Of a stretch of 64,000 bases of DNA, positions 1 to 10,829 are shown piece after piece. The position numbers and the translations under genes were made by a program. Under the pieces are notes generated by a model. That model searched no databases. It was not told the DNA's origin and was given only the letters and a program-made list of their open reading frames with translations. Origin of the DNA: Micropterus salmoides (Eukaryota; Chordata; Actinopteri; Centrarchiformes; Centrarchidae). The number at the start of each line of letters is the position of its first letter. Position 1 is the stretch's first letter. Where the stretch lies: contig NW_024044681.1 of NCBI RefSeq assembly GCF_014851395.1, forward strand, positions 6,396,879 through 6,460,878, given 5' to 3'.

Positions 1-392
1 TAAAGTACGAAGTGTGTAAATCATCCAAAATGGCCATAAAATTCAAAATGGCCGACTTCCTGTTTACTTTAGGCTATGGGTTCTTGAGGCTTTTTTGTGC
101 GTCTTGATATGATACATGTCCCCAGAAAATTTCGTACATGTAGGTTGAACGTGAACGAGGGGCTAATCTTTTCCAATTTTCTAGGTGGCGCTAGCGAGTC
201 ATTTTGCCACGCCCATGTGCGAAACTTGTAGAATACGAAATTTTTCACCGGTTCTGACATGTTTGCAAATTTTGGTGAGTTTTCGAGTATGTTTAGGCCA
301 TGTCATTTGGGCCTACTTTGCAGAAAAAAAAAAAATATATATAATCCGAGCAAATTCAATAGGGACCTCGCACGGTCGTGCTCGGGCCCTAA
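1..392 (-). repeat. Inverted copy of a GGGCCCGAGC-ended fish repeat, left arm
   Basis: This stretch is a close reverse complement of 1272 to about 1683. Matching blocks run from the inner end GGGCCCGAGCACGACCGTG through a poly-T/A tract out to a block containing AAAATGGCCGACTTCCTGTT. The 63-codon open frames in the two arms (69-260 minus, 1424-1615 plus) differ at only a couple of residues, which reflects repeat identity rather than coding. The outer end is cut by the window edge. I recall this motif as a very abundant dispersed fish repeat, probably a DNA transposon, but I cannot name the family. Confidence 0.7.
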
Positions 393-393
393 T

Positions 394-1147
394 AAAGTGG
401 AAAGAAGACGTTAAGACGATGTGTAGAAGTTTGAAGCAGGAGTTAAAGGAACTCCTATGCTTAAAACTAACTGAAAGGGGTTTGTCTGGGGAGTTGGCTC
501 CTACTGAGGGAGATCTGGGTGATCGGGCTGGTATTGTTACCCCACTCCAAAGAATTCCACCTCAAGGCCTTGCAGCTCAGACAAACTTGTCTCCAGAAGA
601 GCTGAGGCTAACGCAGCAGATAAAAGAGGCAGAGGTGAGAGCCATGCATTTAAAGATTTAAAGAGTTGTGGAGATAGAGCGGGGAGCCGCTACATCTGCC
701 AGTTCCCCTATTTCACCGTCACCCACTCCAAGACCCCAAGATAGCTTTGATGTGAGTAGGCACATTGCACTGGTTGCACCATTTAGAGAATCTGAGGTAG
801 ACTCATATTTCAATGCTTTTGAAGGCATTGCTGCTACACTGAATTGCCCAAAGAGTGTGTGGCCTCTTTTACTCCAATGTAAGTTAGTAGGCAAAGCTCA
901 GGAAGTCTGTACCTCTCTGTCCATTGAAGACAGCTTGAATTATGACATTGTTAAAACCACTGTCCTACGTGCCTATGAGTTAGTGCCAGAAGCACATAGG
1001 CAAAAATTTAGAAGTTGTGAAAAAACTGCCACCCAGACTTATGTAGAGTTTGCAAGAGAAAAATGCGCTCTTTTTGATAAATGGTGTCAGGCCAGTAAGA
1101 TAACATCTTTAGCTGATCTGCATGAACTTGTGTTATTGGAGGAATAA
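394..1147 (+). pseudogene. Broken gag-like fragment, Ty3/gypsy type with SCAN-like part
   Basis: The frame runs through 394-661, stops at a TAA at 659-661, and continues in the same frame from 668 to a stop at 1145-1147. The second part shows a capsid-like helical region (KLVGKAQEVCTSLS near 890-925) and then a SCAN-like segment with YVEFAREKCALFDKWC and LADLHELVLLEE. SCAN domains are known to derive from the gag of Gmr1-like Ty3/gypsy elements, and this fragment fits that class. It ends in the middle of the SCAN-like region, and no protease or polymerase follows. A 22-base segment at 718-739 recurs at 1157-1178, just past the stop, suggesting a local rearrangement. It is a dead retroelement fragment. 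Confidence 0.6.
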
Positions 1148-1271
1148 CATCCTCACCATCACCCACTCCAAGACCCCAAGATCTAGCCTCTTGATGCAGG
1201 CTAGACGCTAACTGGCAGATTGCTGTTCTGTTGGGAGCAGTGTTGGGCAAGTTACTCAGAAATTATAATTA

Positions 1272-1683
1272 GGGCCCGAGCACGACCGTGCGAGGTCCCT
1301 ATTGAAATTGCTCGGATTATTTTTTTTTTTTTTTTTTATTTTATTTTTTTTTTTTTTTTTCTGCAAAGTAGGCCCAAATGACATGGCCTAAACATACTCG
1401 AAAACTCACCAAAATTTGCAAACATGTCAGAACCGGTGAAAAATTTCGTATTCTACAAGTTTCGCACATGGGCGTGGCAAAATGACTCGCTAGCGCCACC
1501 TAGAAAATTGGAAATGATTAGCCCCTCGTTCACGTTCAACCTACATGTACGAAATTTTCTGGGGACATGTATCGTATCAAGACGCACAAAAAAGCCTCAA
1601 GAACCCATAGCCTAAAGTCAACAGGAAGTCGGCCATTTTGAATTTTATGGCCATTTTTGGATGATTTACATACTTCGTACTTT
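1272..1683 (+). repeat. GGGCCCGAGC-ended fish repeat, right arm
   Basis: This is the right partner of the inverted pair with 1-392. It starts ATTAGGGCCCGAGCACGACC and runs through a long poly-T tract at 1320-1360. It ends in the block around 1630-1680 that includes GGCCATTTTGAATTTTATGG. About 880 bp carrying the gag fragment separates the arms. The repeat continues directly into the tandem array that follows. Confidence 0.7.
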
Positions 1684-2837
1684 AACGAACTCCTCCTAGG
1701 GATTTAGTCGGATCGACCTCAAATTTCTGCTGTGCCTTCTAAAGGCATTGACGATGAAAAGTTGTGCTATTTGCGCGTTTTCGTCAATGGGCGTGTCCGT
1801 GGCGTCGATGATTCGCAATGAAACAGGAAGTTGTTGTAACTTCAGTGTACATGCTCACATCCGGACCAAACTGTACATGTAGGATGAGAGTCCCGCCCTG
1901 AACACATGTACATGCCGACATTCACCCACAGTCATAGCGCCACCTGCTGGCAACAGAAAGTGACCTTTAACGAAGCAGCCCCCGCCGCACGTTTCACCTA
2001 CGTGCACGAATTTTCTGTGGTACGTGTATCTTGTCCAGACGCACAAAAAAGTCTCTTGGAGCCATAGCCTAAACCCAACAGGAAGTCGGCCATTTTGAAT
2101 TTTACGTCAAATTTTGGATGATTTACACACTTCGTACTTTAACGAACTCCTCCTAGGGATTTAGTCCGACCGACCTCAAATTTGTGCTGTGCCTTCTAAA
2201 GGCATTGAAGATGAAAAGTTGTGCTATTTGCAAGTTTTCGTCAATGGGCGTGTCCGTGGCGTGGCGTCAAAGATCAGCTCTTCGCCATGACACGGAAGTT
2301 GTCGTAACTTCAGTGTACATGCTCACATCTGGACCAAACTGTACATGTAGGATGAGAGTCCCGCCCTGAACACATGTACATGCTGACATTCACCCACAGT
2401 CATAGCGCCACCTGCTGGCAACAGGAAGTGAATTTTAACGAAGCAGCCCCCGCCGCACGTTTTACCTACGTGCACGAATTTTCTGTGGTACGTGTATCTT
2501 GTCCAGATGCACAAAAAAGCCTCTTGGAGCGATGCCCTAAAACCAACAGGAAGTCGGCCATTTTGAATTTTACGTCAAATTTTGGATGATTTACACACTT
2601 CGTACTTTAACGAACTCCTCCTAGGGATTTAGTCCGACCGACTTCAAATTTGTGCTGTGCCTTCTAAAGGCATTGAATATGAAAAGTTGTGCTATTTGCG
2701 AGTTTTCGTCAATGGGTGTGTCCGTGGCGTGGCGTCAGAGATCAAGTCTTCGCCATGACACAGGAAGTTGTTGTAACTTCAGTGTACATGCTCACATCTG
2801 AACCAAACTTTTCGTGCTTGATAACTCTCCCACCCCG
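1681..2837 (+). repeat. Tandem repeat, about 457-468 bp unit, 2.4 copies
   Basis: The block TTTAACGAACTCCTCCTAGG recurs at 1681, 2138 and 2606, giving unit lengths of 457 and 468 bp. Each full unit carries the same ordered segments: the block above, ATGAAAAGTTGTGCTATTTG, CAGTGTACATGCTCACAT, GCGCCACCTGCTGGCAACAG and CCAACAGGAAGTCGGCC. The third unit stops after the CAGTGTACATG segment and runs into TTTCGTGCTTGATAACTCTC. The 63-codon minus-strand open frames at 1855-2046 and 2323-2514 come from the repeat. It probably belongs to the same element as the GGGCCCGAGC arm. Confidence 0.75.
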
Positions 2838-2869
2838 CTATGGAGGACCGATCCTGACACAGTCAGAAA

Positions 2870-3175
2870 TAAATACAGAAATAAATAAATGCTCAATAAA
2901 TAAATAAGCATCCAATTAAATACACAAAAAAATTAAGTAAATAAATAAATGTAGGTAGTAATTAAATTATACAAGGAGACATAAATGTATATATTTTAAT
3001 TAGTGCCTTTACTTATTCACCTTTGTTATAATTACCTTATTTGTTTATTCAACTTTATTTATTACTAATTTTTTTAATGTATTTTTTATGTGTGTGTTTT
3101 AATATTTTTGTCTGTTTTATTCTTCCTTTGTATTTATTTACCTTATTTATTTTCACCCATGGTATTTATTTCTGC
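2870..3175. repeat. AT-rich A/T strand-switch region
   Basis: The first half is rich in AAATAAATAAAT on the plus strand and the second half in TTTATTTATT, so the two halves could fold back on each other. No coding potential is visible. Just downstream, around 3195-3300, is sequence including TGCAAATGAGGAGGGGCTG that looks like part of another dispersed repeat. Confidence 0.5.
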
Positions 3176-3299
3176 CTGTCTTAAATTTTGTATGCATTTC
3201 TGCCTCATTATGCAAATGAGGAGGGGCTGTGTCTCAAGGGGTCATCTTCTCTGCTATTGGTGGACCAGTCAGACAGGAGAGCTCCTACTCTGCCTGCAG

Positions 3300-4551
3300 A
3301 CATAAACGATCTTGCCCCTCACACAGTCAGATGGCTTCCTTCAGTGCGCTGAGGTGTTTAACAACTCTGAAGACAATACTACCAGCAATGTCTTCCTTCT
3401 CTTTTCACGTAGAAGCACCGACAGACAGTGCTTTCAGTTTGCTGCATGCATGGACACAGAACTGCAGTATAGGGAGAAGCACACGGTCAGCTGGCTGCAG
3501 CTAAATCTGGAGTGCACTCGTATTCAATTCTGTATGGTAAATTCAGTTTTAACGGAGCAGAGCGAGCTGACAGGCAGAGTTAGAGACTTTTTCTGTCTGT
3601 TTCTCTCTTTACAAAGACGCATGTTGCAGTCAGAGTCTTCTCTGAGATGCGAGCACGACATACAACACAATTTATCAAATTACACAACGGATATACAGTA
3701 TGAAAATAAGATTGATTGGATTATACTCACAGGAAGTATAAAACCTCTTACATGGGTCTATTAAAAGTAAAGTAACACAAAAATGTCAGGGAAATTACTT
3801 TACTTAGATTTAAGTACTGCAGTTGTACATTTGAAATACCTTCCTACCTTTCTGATAGGAAGCCTTCTTGAGGTGGTATAAAACATTTCTTCTTATATTC
3901 TGATTTGAGTTGTGGACAACTATGACCACATGAATTAAAAAAACATTTCACTGCCCAAGTCAGCTATAACACAAGTCTTGATCATCAGACTACATGCTGT
4001 ACAGTATTTGTGGACAGATTTTGTCCCAGGATTTCTTATGCATTTCTTCTTCTTCGTTGCATGATTTAGAATAATAAGGTGAGAAATGGGTCTATTCTGA
4101 GTTCATCCTGCACTGCAGCAGCTAATAAAGTCCATTTAATCCCCAAAACGCTTTTCTTTTAGGCAGGCTGGAGCAGAAAACAACTCACCTTTCTCAAGTT
4201 GTACAGTAATGTCACATGTGTATGAAGGTGGATCAAACAAGCTAATCTTAAATGTCAAAGTAGAGAGGAGCCTAGTAGGCCTATTTATTTTCATTCATTA
4301 CACAATATGAATAAGCTATGCAGACAGTTGTAAAGAAAGAACATCTTTTTCTTCTGTTCTCTACTTGTTATAGTTACACAGTATTAGGGGTGTGGGCTGT
4401 ATTAAAAGTATCCACTGTTCTCCCATGCTCTAACACACAGTAACGATGAAATGTGTGCTGTTCTCACATTCTTCCTCTGTATGTACACATAAACAACAAG
4501 GCAGGGAAATATAAAAGGAATTTATTTTATTGTTTGGGTACATTATTGTTC
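3300..4551. other. No recognisable gene; unassigned sequence
   Basis: Open frames here (for example 3312-3764 plus) match nothing I recognise and have no gene-like context. The sequence reads as ordinary AT-rich intergenic DNA, possibly old repeat. Confidence 0.4.
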
Positions 4552-4612
4552 AGTGTACATGTTCACATCTGAAACAAACTTTACGTGCTTGATAACTCTC
4601 CCACCCCGCAGA
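4552..4612 (+). repeat. Dispersed copy of the tandem-unit edge
   Basis: About 59 bp beginning CAGTGTACATGTTCACATCT and ending CTCTCCCACCCCGC nearly repeats 2780-2837. The two copies flank the 1.7 kb between them as direct repeats. Confidence 0.6.
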
Positions 4613-4856
4613 CATCTACACGTCAATACCGATTTATATTCATAGCGGCAAGTGCTATGTAGCTCCACATAGGGGACACAGGAAGTGACATATAATAGCA
4701 CATTCATGCGGCGTCGGAAACGCGTAGGAAATTCACAGCCGCACCGGCAGAACTCCAGAATGTGCAACTCGGCCGGCTCACGCGCGGACGCGCTTATAAG
4801 TGCGAGGGCCCGCCCAACGCTGCTTGCAGCTTTAATATTACTTTACTTATTACTGG

Positions 4857-5000
4857 GTGTGACGCCCTGTGGAGTCATGTGTAGGTGTGGCCAATATCTC
4901 ACTCCCTTGCAGGTGAAAGAGAGTGACTGCGGTAACTCTGGGCACCTGGGCCAATTGCCCTGGAGAGTATTTGTAACTCCTTGTTCAAACCAAATACTTC
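4857..5000 (+). mobile_element. LTR-like fragment related to the one at 14.4 kb
   Basis: The segment opens GTGTGACGCCCTGTGGAGTC and includes CTCTGGGCACCTGGGCCAAT and GAGTATTTGTAACT. The same blocks occur in the same order and orientation at 14434-14575, where they precede Ty3/gypsy coding remnants. I infer a solo or partial LTR or leader of the same element family. Confidence 0.55.
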
Positions 5001-5001
5001 A

Positions 5002-5135
5002 ATAATGCACACCTCTGGAGCAACCAGGGGTTAAATATCTTGCTCAGAGACAGAGTGGTGGATGTGTTACAGTGGGGAATTGAACCAGGGTCTCTCATGC
5101 CAAAGTCTTATCCACCGCGCCATCAACACCACCCA
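5002..5135 (-). mobile_element. tRNA-derived SINE fragment
   Basis: On the minus strand the sequence has an A-box-like GGCGCGGTGGATAAGACTTT and a B-box-like CCTGGTTCAATTCCC at tRNA-like spacing, followed by a tail. It lacks an acceptor stem, so it is not a functional tRNA. Confidence 0.5.
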
Positions 5136-5534
5136 GTTATGAAACCCATATATAGTTTCTTTACGCCACCACCTAAAATAAATAAATAAAGCAAGTTAAT
5201 TTCCACTCGTTGCTTGCAAAACGTTGCTTAAAGCCTCTCTCCCGACGAGTCCAAACATCTCTGGCAGTAGTGGCTGTAGTTTCTTACTATAACTTTAGCA
5301 TTGCCGTGCTGCTTTAGCAGATGCTCCAATAAATTAGATATAGAATATTGTTCACGTTTTTTTGCTGGTCACACAAAGTTAAAATGGCCGACAATGTTCT
5401 TTGCATCTTACACAATAATGGTGATACTCGCCTCTCTCCCTTGTTCTACATTACTCCTTTAGCTTTTTGGCTAACAGCTGACTTGAACAACATAAGGTCC
5501 GGTGCCATTGATCTGCTGCACCGTCACACATTTA

Positions 5535-5675
5535 CGTTGAGGATGGTGCGTTCAGTAACGCAGGGACGCAGCGTTACGTCAATTAGTAACTGCAATAATA
5601 TTAATCTGTATTACCACTCTGTATTAATAGTAATCTGTTACTCTACTAGTTTCTGTGAAAAGTAATATTACAGTC
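5535..5675. mobile_element. Possible hAT-type terminal fragment
   Basis: The GTAACGCAGGGACGCAGCGT and TAATCTGTTACTCTAC motifs resemble the TAACG-rich ends of fish hAT-type non-autonomous elements. No target duplication was identified, so the boundaries are approximate. Confidence 0.3.
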
Positions 5676-5864
5676 CGTGAAACAGATAGGATCTGGCGGC
5701 CCAATGCTATATGGCGTCGCGTTAGCCTACTCCAGGCTAACGGGCAGAGGTCCCGATGATGAGCTGGTAGGCTGATGGGCTGAGGTGTGGAAGAAGTCAA
5801 CTATCCATGCAGGGAATGAGTCTCCTACTACAAAGTTTGCAGACACTTTCTTCCGGGTTAGAGA

Positions 5865-6240
5865 CACTTTAGCTTCCTTATGGCAAACATGACTGGCTTT
5901 TATCCACATACATCTCAGCTCCAATATATCCCTCATCTTGAATTGGATTCGGGAGGCCATGGGTAGCCATTTTGGGTTGATCGAAAACCAGAAGCACTGC
6001 TGCATTCTGAACCATTTGTAGGGGTTTCACTGTACAAGCTGGAAGACCTGCTAGGAAGGCATTGACAGACAGTCCTGAGAATGCCAGGGAATGTGGATAG
6101 TTGAGCACCGCCGACATGACAGACAAGTTTGTTTGGTAGGAGATGGAGAGGACTCTCATGCTTCAGGAGTTGGCTGATTATCTTCGGACATGTCGCTGTT
6201 AAAGAAAGATTGAGTAGGCGCTCTTGTTCCACTGTTAAAA
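5865..6240 (-). mobile_element. Rex1-like LINE fragment (RT C-terminal part)
   Basis: Minus-strand frames contain FLAGLPACTVKPLQMVQNAA followed by a region resembling HWLPIAARIQFK. This is the hallmark stretch after the RT palm in Rex/CR1-group fish LINEs. Frame changes occur between 6159 and 5935 (two overlapping frames carry successive parts), so it is dead. The 3' part is lost or diverged beyond about 5865. Confidence 0.65.
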
Positions 6241-7910
6241 GGTAAGCCTTTTCCTTCCTGTTTTGTCTCCTGTGGACCGTGCTAATTGCACTTGGAATTG
6301 GAATTCTTGCACTTTAGGAACAGTGAGGTCACTGGACCTTAGACCTGTTGAATTTGTTTTTATTCTTGTTTTAGAAATGCATGTGCAATTCCTCTCATCT
6401 CGAAGAGCGCTGCAATAGCTCCCTGAAGTCATTTCACGCTGCCTTTGTCAACCCTGATAGCTTTATGAAGCCACACTTGTTCTGTGTTCTGTTTTTTCAT
6501 TCTTTCCCCCTCTCATGTCTTGTAAACTGTTTACAGGTGCAGTATGCAGATACTAATAGTAGCACCTCAATCAGTAAATGTAATATTTCAACTTACAATG
6601 CACAATCCATGTTGTCCTGTACAGTATAACAACAAAATTCATGATATGTTTTTGTTTATTTTGCAGTGGTTCTTCTTCTTCTCATCTTTCAACCAGAAAG
6701 AAGACACTAGTGGATTGCAAGAAATTCATTTCTATATGTTCTGGCTGAAAACAGATGAAGTCGTGTGTAGACACAACCGATCCAGAGCTAGATTGAAGTG
6801 TAAATGGTCTAAAATCTCTGGAAAATAGGAGTACAATCATAGGAATCCTGAAAGAAACTGGTTATCAGTTTTCCCAAAAGCTGCATGTACAAAAAGGCGG
6901 CCAAGAGAAGCTGTTCCAGTGGAGAATCTATTTGATAGATACTGGAGAGATTGCATTTTGCATAAAATAGACCAGTTCAGATAATATTTAAATAATGATG
7001 ATTTTTGCAACTTAAATAAGAGACAAACATAGAAATTGGTACATAGCCTACATTCAAAAGTGTCATTTACATTGGGGACGCTGAGGACATGTCCCCACCA
7101 CATTTTGAAATGGCTGATTTTGTCTCCATTGCTTTTTAAAAGAATTTGTTAAAAAGTTCTGAAAAATTGCTTTCACCAAGAAATGTTAACTAACAAATGA
7201 AAATGCTTTGAGAAAGGTTTATTTGCACATTAAGAAAACATGCAACGCAATTTAAATATAGAAGAAACAGCTAGCTAAAAAACAAGCAGCTGATTACTGC
7301 ATTATATACTGTTGTATTTTTAGATTTATGAATTGTCCCCTGCCAGCTACATTTTGTGATTACCTTTAATAAATAGACATTTCCACTGTAAATTGGAGCA
7401 GAACAGTCATATTTCTTAAATTAATATTTCTTCAACATATTGTTAAAAATCTCCTCATCTTGTTCTCGCGCAGTGTCATGTCTTGTGACCCAAGTGCAAC
7501 ATCACTCCCCTAATCTGAGCCCTTACCTCCCCACCATTTTTCATCACAAAGTGACACCCTTGCCTACACTGCACAGTAAAACAATATTGTAGCCTATTAT
7601 GAAATCTTTTTTTAAAAAAGGAATGTTGTACTAAATAACTAACTAAATACGATAATGAAAAAAGATGTGTAAAAACAAGGTAACCTCCCAATAAAGAAGT
7701 TGATAATTATCTCTCCCACATTATTACCAGTTTCCTTCCAGAAACACTGTCAACAGCGAAAGGCCAGTTTCCATCCACGGCTGCTGTGTAAAAATTAGTT
7801 CATTTGTTGATGGAGATAAACAGCTGGTGCAGCTAAATATCTAATATGTGTCTTACAAGTCAGTTTGTGATGAATCTGACATTTTTACAAATTTTCTGCA
7901 GGGATATCTG
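6241..7910. other. No recognisable gene
   Basis: Open frames in this stretch are short and unconvincing, without splice-site pairs joining into a recognisable protein. No repeat family was assigned. Confidence 0.4.
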
Positions 7911-7914
7911 TTGA

Positions 7915-7985
7915 TATGTGGTACAGTGGTTAGCACTGTCACCTCACAGCAAGAAGGTTGTGGGTTCAAACTCTGGAAATTGGAT
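7915..7985 (+). mobile_element. tRNA-like SINE head
   Basis: The plus strand reads GTGGTACAGTGGTTAGCACT, then GTCACCTCACAGCAAGAAGG and GTGGGTTCAAACTC. This is the A-box/B-box arrangement of a very common fish tRNA-like repeat. Only the head is recognisable. Confidence 0.5.
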
Positions 7986-8099
7986 AACCTACTTAAAAAT
8001 GAATGCAGCCAGTTTCCTGCCTGCAAGTTGTTTATCAACACTTTATTTAAAAGTAATCAGTTTCATACATTTTACTGCCACTGCATGCCACCAATTGCA

Positions 8100-10335
8100 C
8101 GCATTAAGATGACTGAGACTGAAGACTAAAATCTTGGCCCCTGGTCAATTATCTTTTTCTGATTTTTTCAGACTTAATTAAAAAAAAATTAATTATCGAT
8201 GACATGAAACATGTCCATATATTTTTTAATACTTCTTGCCAAAGTAAATCGTTTCAATTCCAAAATAATGCATGCATTATACTGGATTGAAATCATTATT
8301 TTATGTGAAACATCACTGATCAATAAAATGTACAACAGTGGGTTGGATTAAATCTTTTTACCTCAAAGTAAGTAACAGGTAGTTATGACGATGTTATGGT
8401 TATTATTATTATTCCTCTACTCTCCTGCATTTTGAAACATTGAAATAATTTCATCAACATCCATGCAGAAATAAGTTCACTCCTCTCAAATATTATTATA
8501 TTGTATAAGTTTTGTACACACTGTGTATCATTTTACATCCAGTAGAGCTACTCTATTGTTATGGAACAAAGCCATAATCCTCTGCCTGACCTCTTTCATT
8601 TGCAACCCATAGATAACAGCATTCAGGGCAGGCAAGGCAACATGTCCAAGGACAACTGCCAATGTCCTCTTCTCAGTCAGGAAACTATCTGGTAAACGGT
8701 GCAGGATCACAATGATGAAGCCAGACACATGCAAAATGATGTACACAGCTAGGTGGGTGGTGCAGGTCTGCAGCGCTTTGCTGTTCAGCACCCTGTTTTT
8801 ACTGCGCACACACACTGCAGCAATTTTCAGGTAGGTCAGAGAAACGGTGCCAATGGAGGAGCCCAGCAGAAGCACCGTGTAGCCGAGACCATAGATGTTA
8901 TTAATGAACACATTTTCACAGGACAACTTGAACAAGGTGGCATTATCGCAGAACAAGTTCAATATAACTGACCTGCAGCGTGACAGACGGACGCTGAGGC
9001 CTATGAGGATCGCTACCAGCACAAAGGCTGCTCCCCAGGCCCACACCGACAGCATCACCACCATCCTGGTGGTCATGATGGTGGCATAACGCAGAGGGTT
9101 GCAGATGGCCATGTAGCGATCAAAGGCCATGATCATGAGCACAGTGTGAGAGGCACCTGCATAGAGGTGAACAAAAAAGGCCTGAATGGCACAGTCACTG
9201 TATCGAATGTACCGCTCTGAGTTTGACATTAAAAGATCTCTGAGTACAGGAGGTATAACTACCGTGGCCCCCAAAACATCATTAATGCTCATGTTGCAGA
9301 GCAGCAGATACATGGGCTGCTGGAGGCTCCTCTCCATGAAGGTCAGGATAACCAGGCCGATGTTGGACACCATAATGAAGATGTAGATGAGGAGGAGGAA
9401 GACAAATGCAGGAATGGAGGAGTCGGGGCTGACCATTAACCCCTCCAGGATTAGAATATCCCCACTGAAAGTCTGGTTTTCCATTTGTCATCGGTCACGT
9501 AGCAATGAAAATGTCTGTGTGGATAACAACTGAGCTGCCCACAGATATAGTTAAAGAGTTACAGTAACAGAAAAGCAACGAGATTTCACAATTAATCTAT
9601 ATAAATAACTTAATGAAGTTATCACAGTGAATTAAAATATTTCCACATTATAATAACATCTTGTTATTTGACAAAGACTTTAGTTAGTCTTAATTGTTAT
9701 TCTGAATTCAACAGTTTAAAATATGAAGTCACATGTGAGTTTGTTTTTAGCCTAATTAATATAATTAAACATTGTTTAAAATATTTTTTCACTTAAAATG
9801 GCAATAAGAAATTTTGGAGAATGTAACAGGGACATATGAAGAGTCAAGTCTAATACATTTTCCCAGCCCAACATCAGGCATTTATCCTTTTTACAGTACA
9901 AACAAAATTCCATTCACCTCTCATGTCAGACTGAAGATTGAAGCCACAAAACATTAGATTAGATTAGATTTCTTTCTCAACACAAGTATTTTAGAAACTG
10001 CTACAGCATATGTTATATTCTTCTCACAACATAATATAACTTCTATTTCTAGAAACATAAAGCTAAGTTACATTTAGATAAACACATCTTCTAATTGAAA
10101 TACACAGTGAGGCAGGGGCTGAGGATATTTCAGTGTCTGTCAGCATTACCTTCTGTGACACAAACCTCCCTGCATCCCCAGAACAGAAGTGAAACAGCAG
10201 ACACTTTTATTTGGTCCCTCAGTGGCCGTCAGTACAGCATCACCTGCTGACAGGTCAACTGCTGCTTGGCAACCATTGACACATCATCCTGTGTATCGCT
10301 GGTTGGTTAATTTAACATATTGGCATAAAGAGTGG
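8100..10335 (-). repeat. Segmental duplication copy A (OR1 unit)
   Basis: Similarity to 21300-24155 extends well beyond the coding region. On the 3' side, GACTGAAGACTAA-type sequence near 8115-8130 matches 21330-21345. On the 5' side, matching blocks run at 9485-9640, about 10040-10140 (GTGAGGCAGGGGCTGAGGAT) and 10235-10335 (GACAGGTCAACTGCTGCTTG). A stretch near 9830-9960 is shorter than in copy B, which holds several hundred extra bases. Confidence 0.8.
8528..9484 (-). CDS. Olfactory receptor 1 (fish type, intact)
   Basis: A 318-residue class A GPCR encoded by one exon, expected to detect odorants at the cilia of olfactory neurons through Golf. Visible hallmarks are NQT near the N-terminus (possible N-glycosylation), TM1 with SNIGLVILTF (40-49), and QPMYLLLCNMSINDVLG (56-72) at TM2. 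C98 starts TM3, and MAFDRYMAICNPLRY (119-133) carries the DRY motif. KALQTCTTHL (236-245) enters TM6. TM7 has NAVIY (288-292) where receptors normally have NPxIY. The ATG at 9484 starts a length normal for fish ORs. An out-of-frame ATG lies 7 bp upstream. It is about 90% identical to the receptor at 21841-22791, but its third extracellular loop (about 264-277) differs and is two residues longer. The subfamily was not assigned. Confidence 0.95.
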   Translation of the reverse strand: MENQTFSGDILILEGLMVSPDSSIPAFVFLLLIYIFIMVSNIGLVILTFMERSLQQPMYLLLCNMSINDVLGATVVIPPVLRDLLMSNSERYIRYSDCAIQAFFVHLYAGASHTVLMIMAFDRYMAICNPLRYATIMTTRMVVMLSVWAWGAAFVLVAILIGLSVRLSRCRSVILNLFCDNATLFKLSCENVFINNIYGLGYTVLLLGSSIGTVSLTYLKIAAVCVRSKNRVLNSKALQTCTTHLAVYIILHVSGFIIVILHRLPDSFLTEKRTLAVVLGHVALPALNAVIYGLQMKEVRQRIMALFHNNRVALLDVK

Positions 10336-10680
10336 GAAACAGATATTTTGTATATATAAAAATATAAACCACTAAATATTTTGGGGGTTTGCTTGTGTAT
10401 GTTTTTTTCATATACTGAAATAATTTAGTAGTTATTGGCCAATAATGTTTTTTGAGTCATCGTGACTTAGCATTTAAGACTAATTTGCACACATTGATTT
10501 CTTAAAATCCTTAAAGTTTAGAAAACTCTGGAGCTCCCTGGATGTCCTGCTGTCCTGCACCACAGAGACTGAGCTGCCCAGCACCCCAGAACTGAGCTGT
10601 TCAGTGCCAGAGAGACTAAGCTGAATACACTCCAAAGGTGACTGGAGTTTATTCGCCTGGCCTTCGACACCATTGGCTTC

Positions 10681-10709
10681 CCTGCACCCCTTTACCCCCG
10701 GGGTGCAGG
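10681..10709. repeat. Perfect 10-bp inverted repeat (hairpin)
   Basis: CCTGCACCCC, a 9-base loop, then GGGGTGCAGG: a perfect 10-bp stem. It lies just downstream, in element sense, of the recombinase fragment on the minus strand. Confidence 0.6.
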
Positions 10710-10829
10710 GAAGAAGAGTGAGGGATGGAGGGATGAGTGGAGAAATCTGGTCCGCAGTCCAAACCACAGCAAGACCGATGTCTGCTGAAGACAGACAGGA
10801 ACTGGTGGAAGTCAAGATTCTGAGTAGGG

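Noticed and set aside
1855..2514. Repeated 63-codon minus-strand frames
   Set aside because: They lie inside tandem repeat units and reflect copy identity, not coding.
8753..9089. Plus-strand frames opposite OR1 (and 22202-22396, 31771-31965 opposite OR2 and OR3)
   Set aside because: Antisense shadows of well-supported receptor genes.
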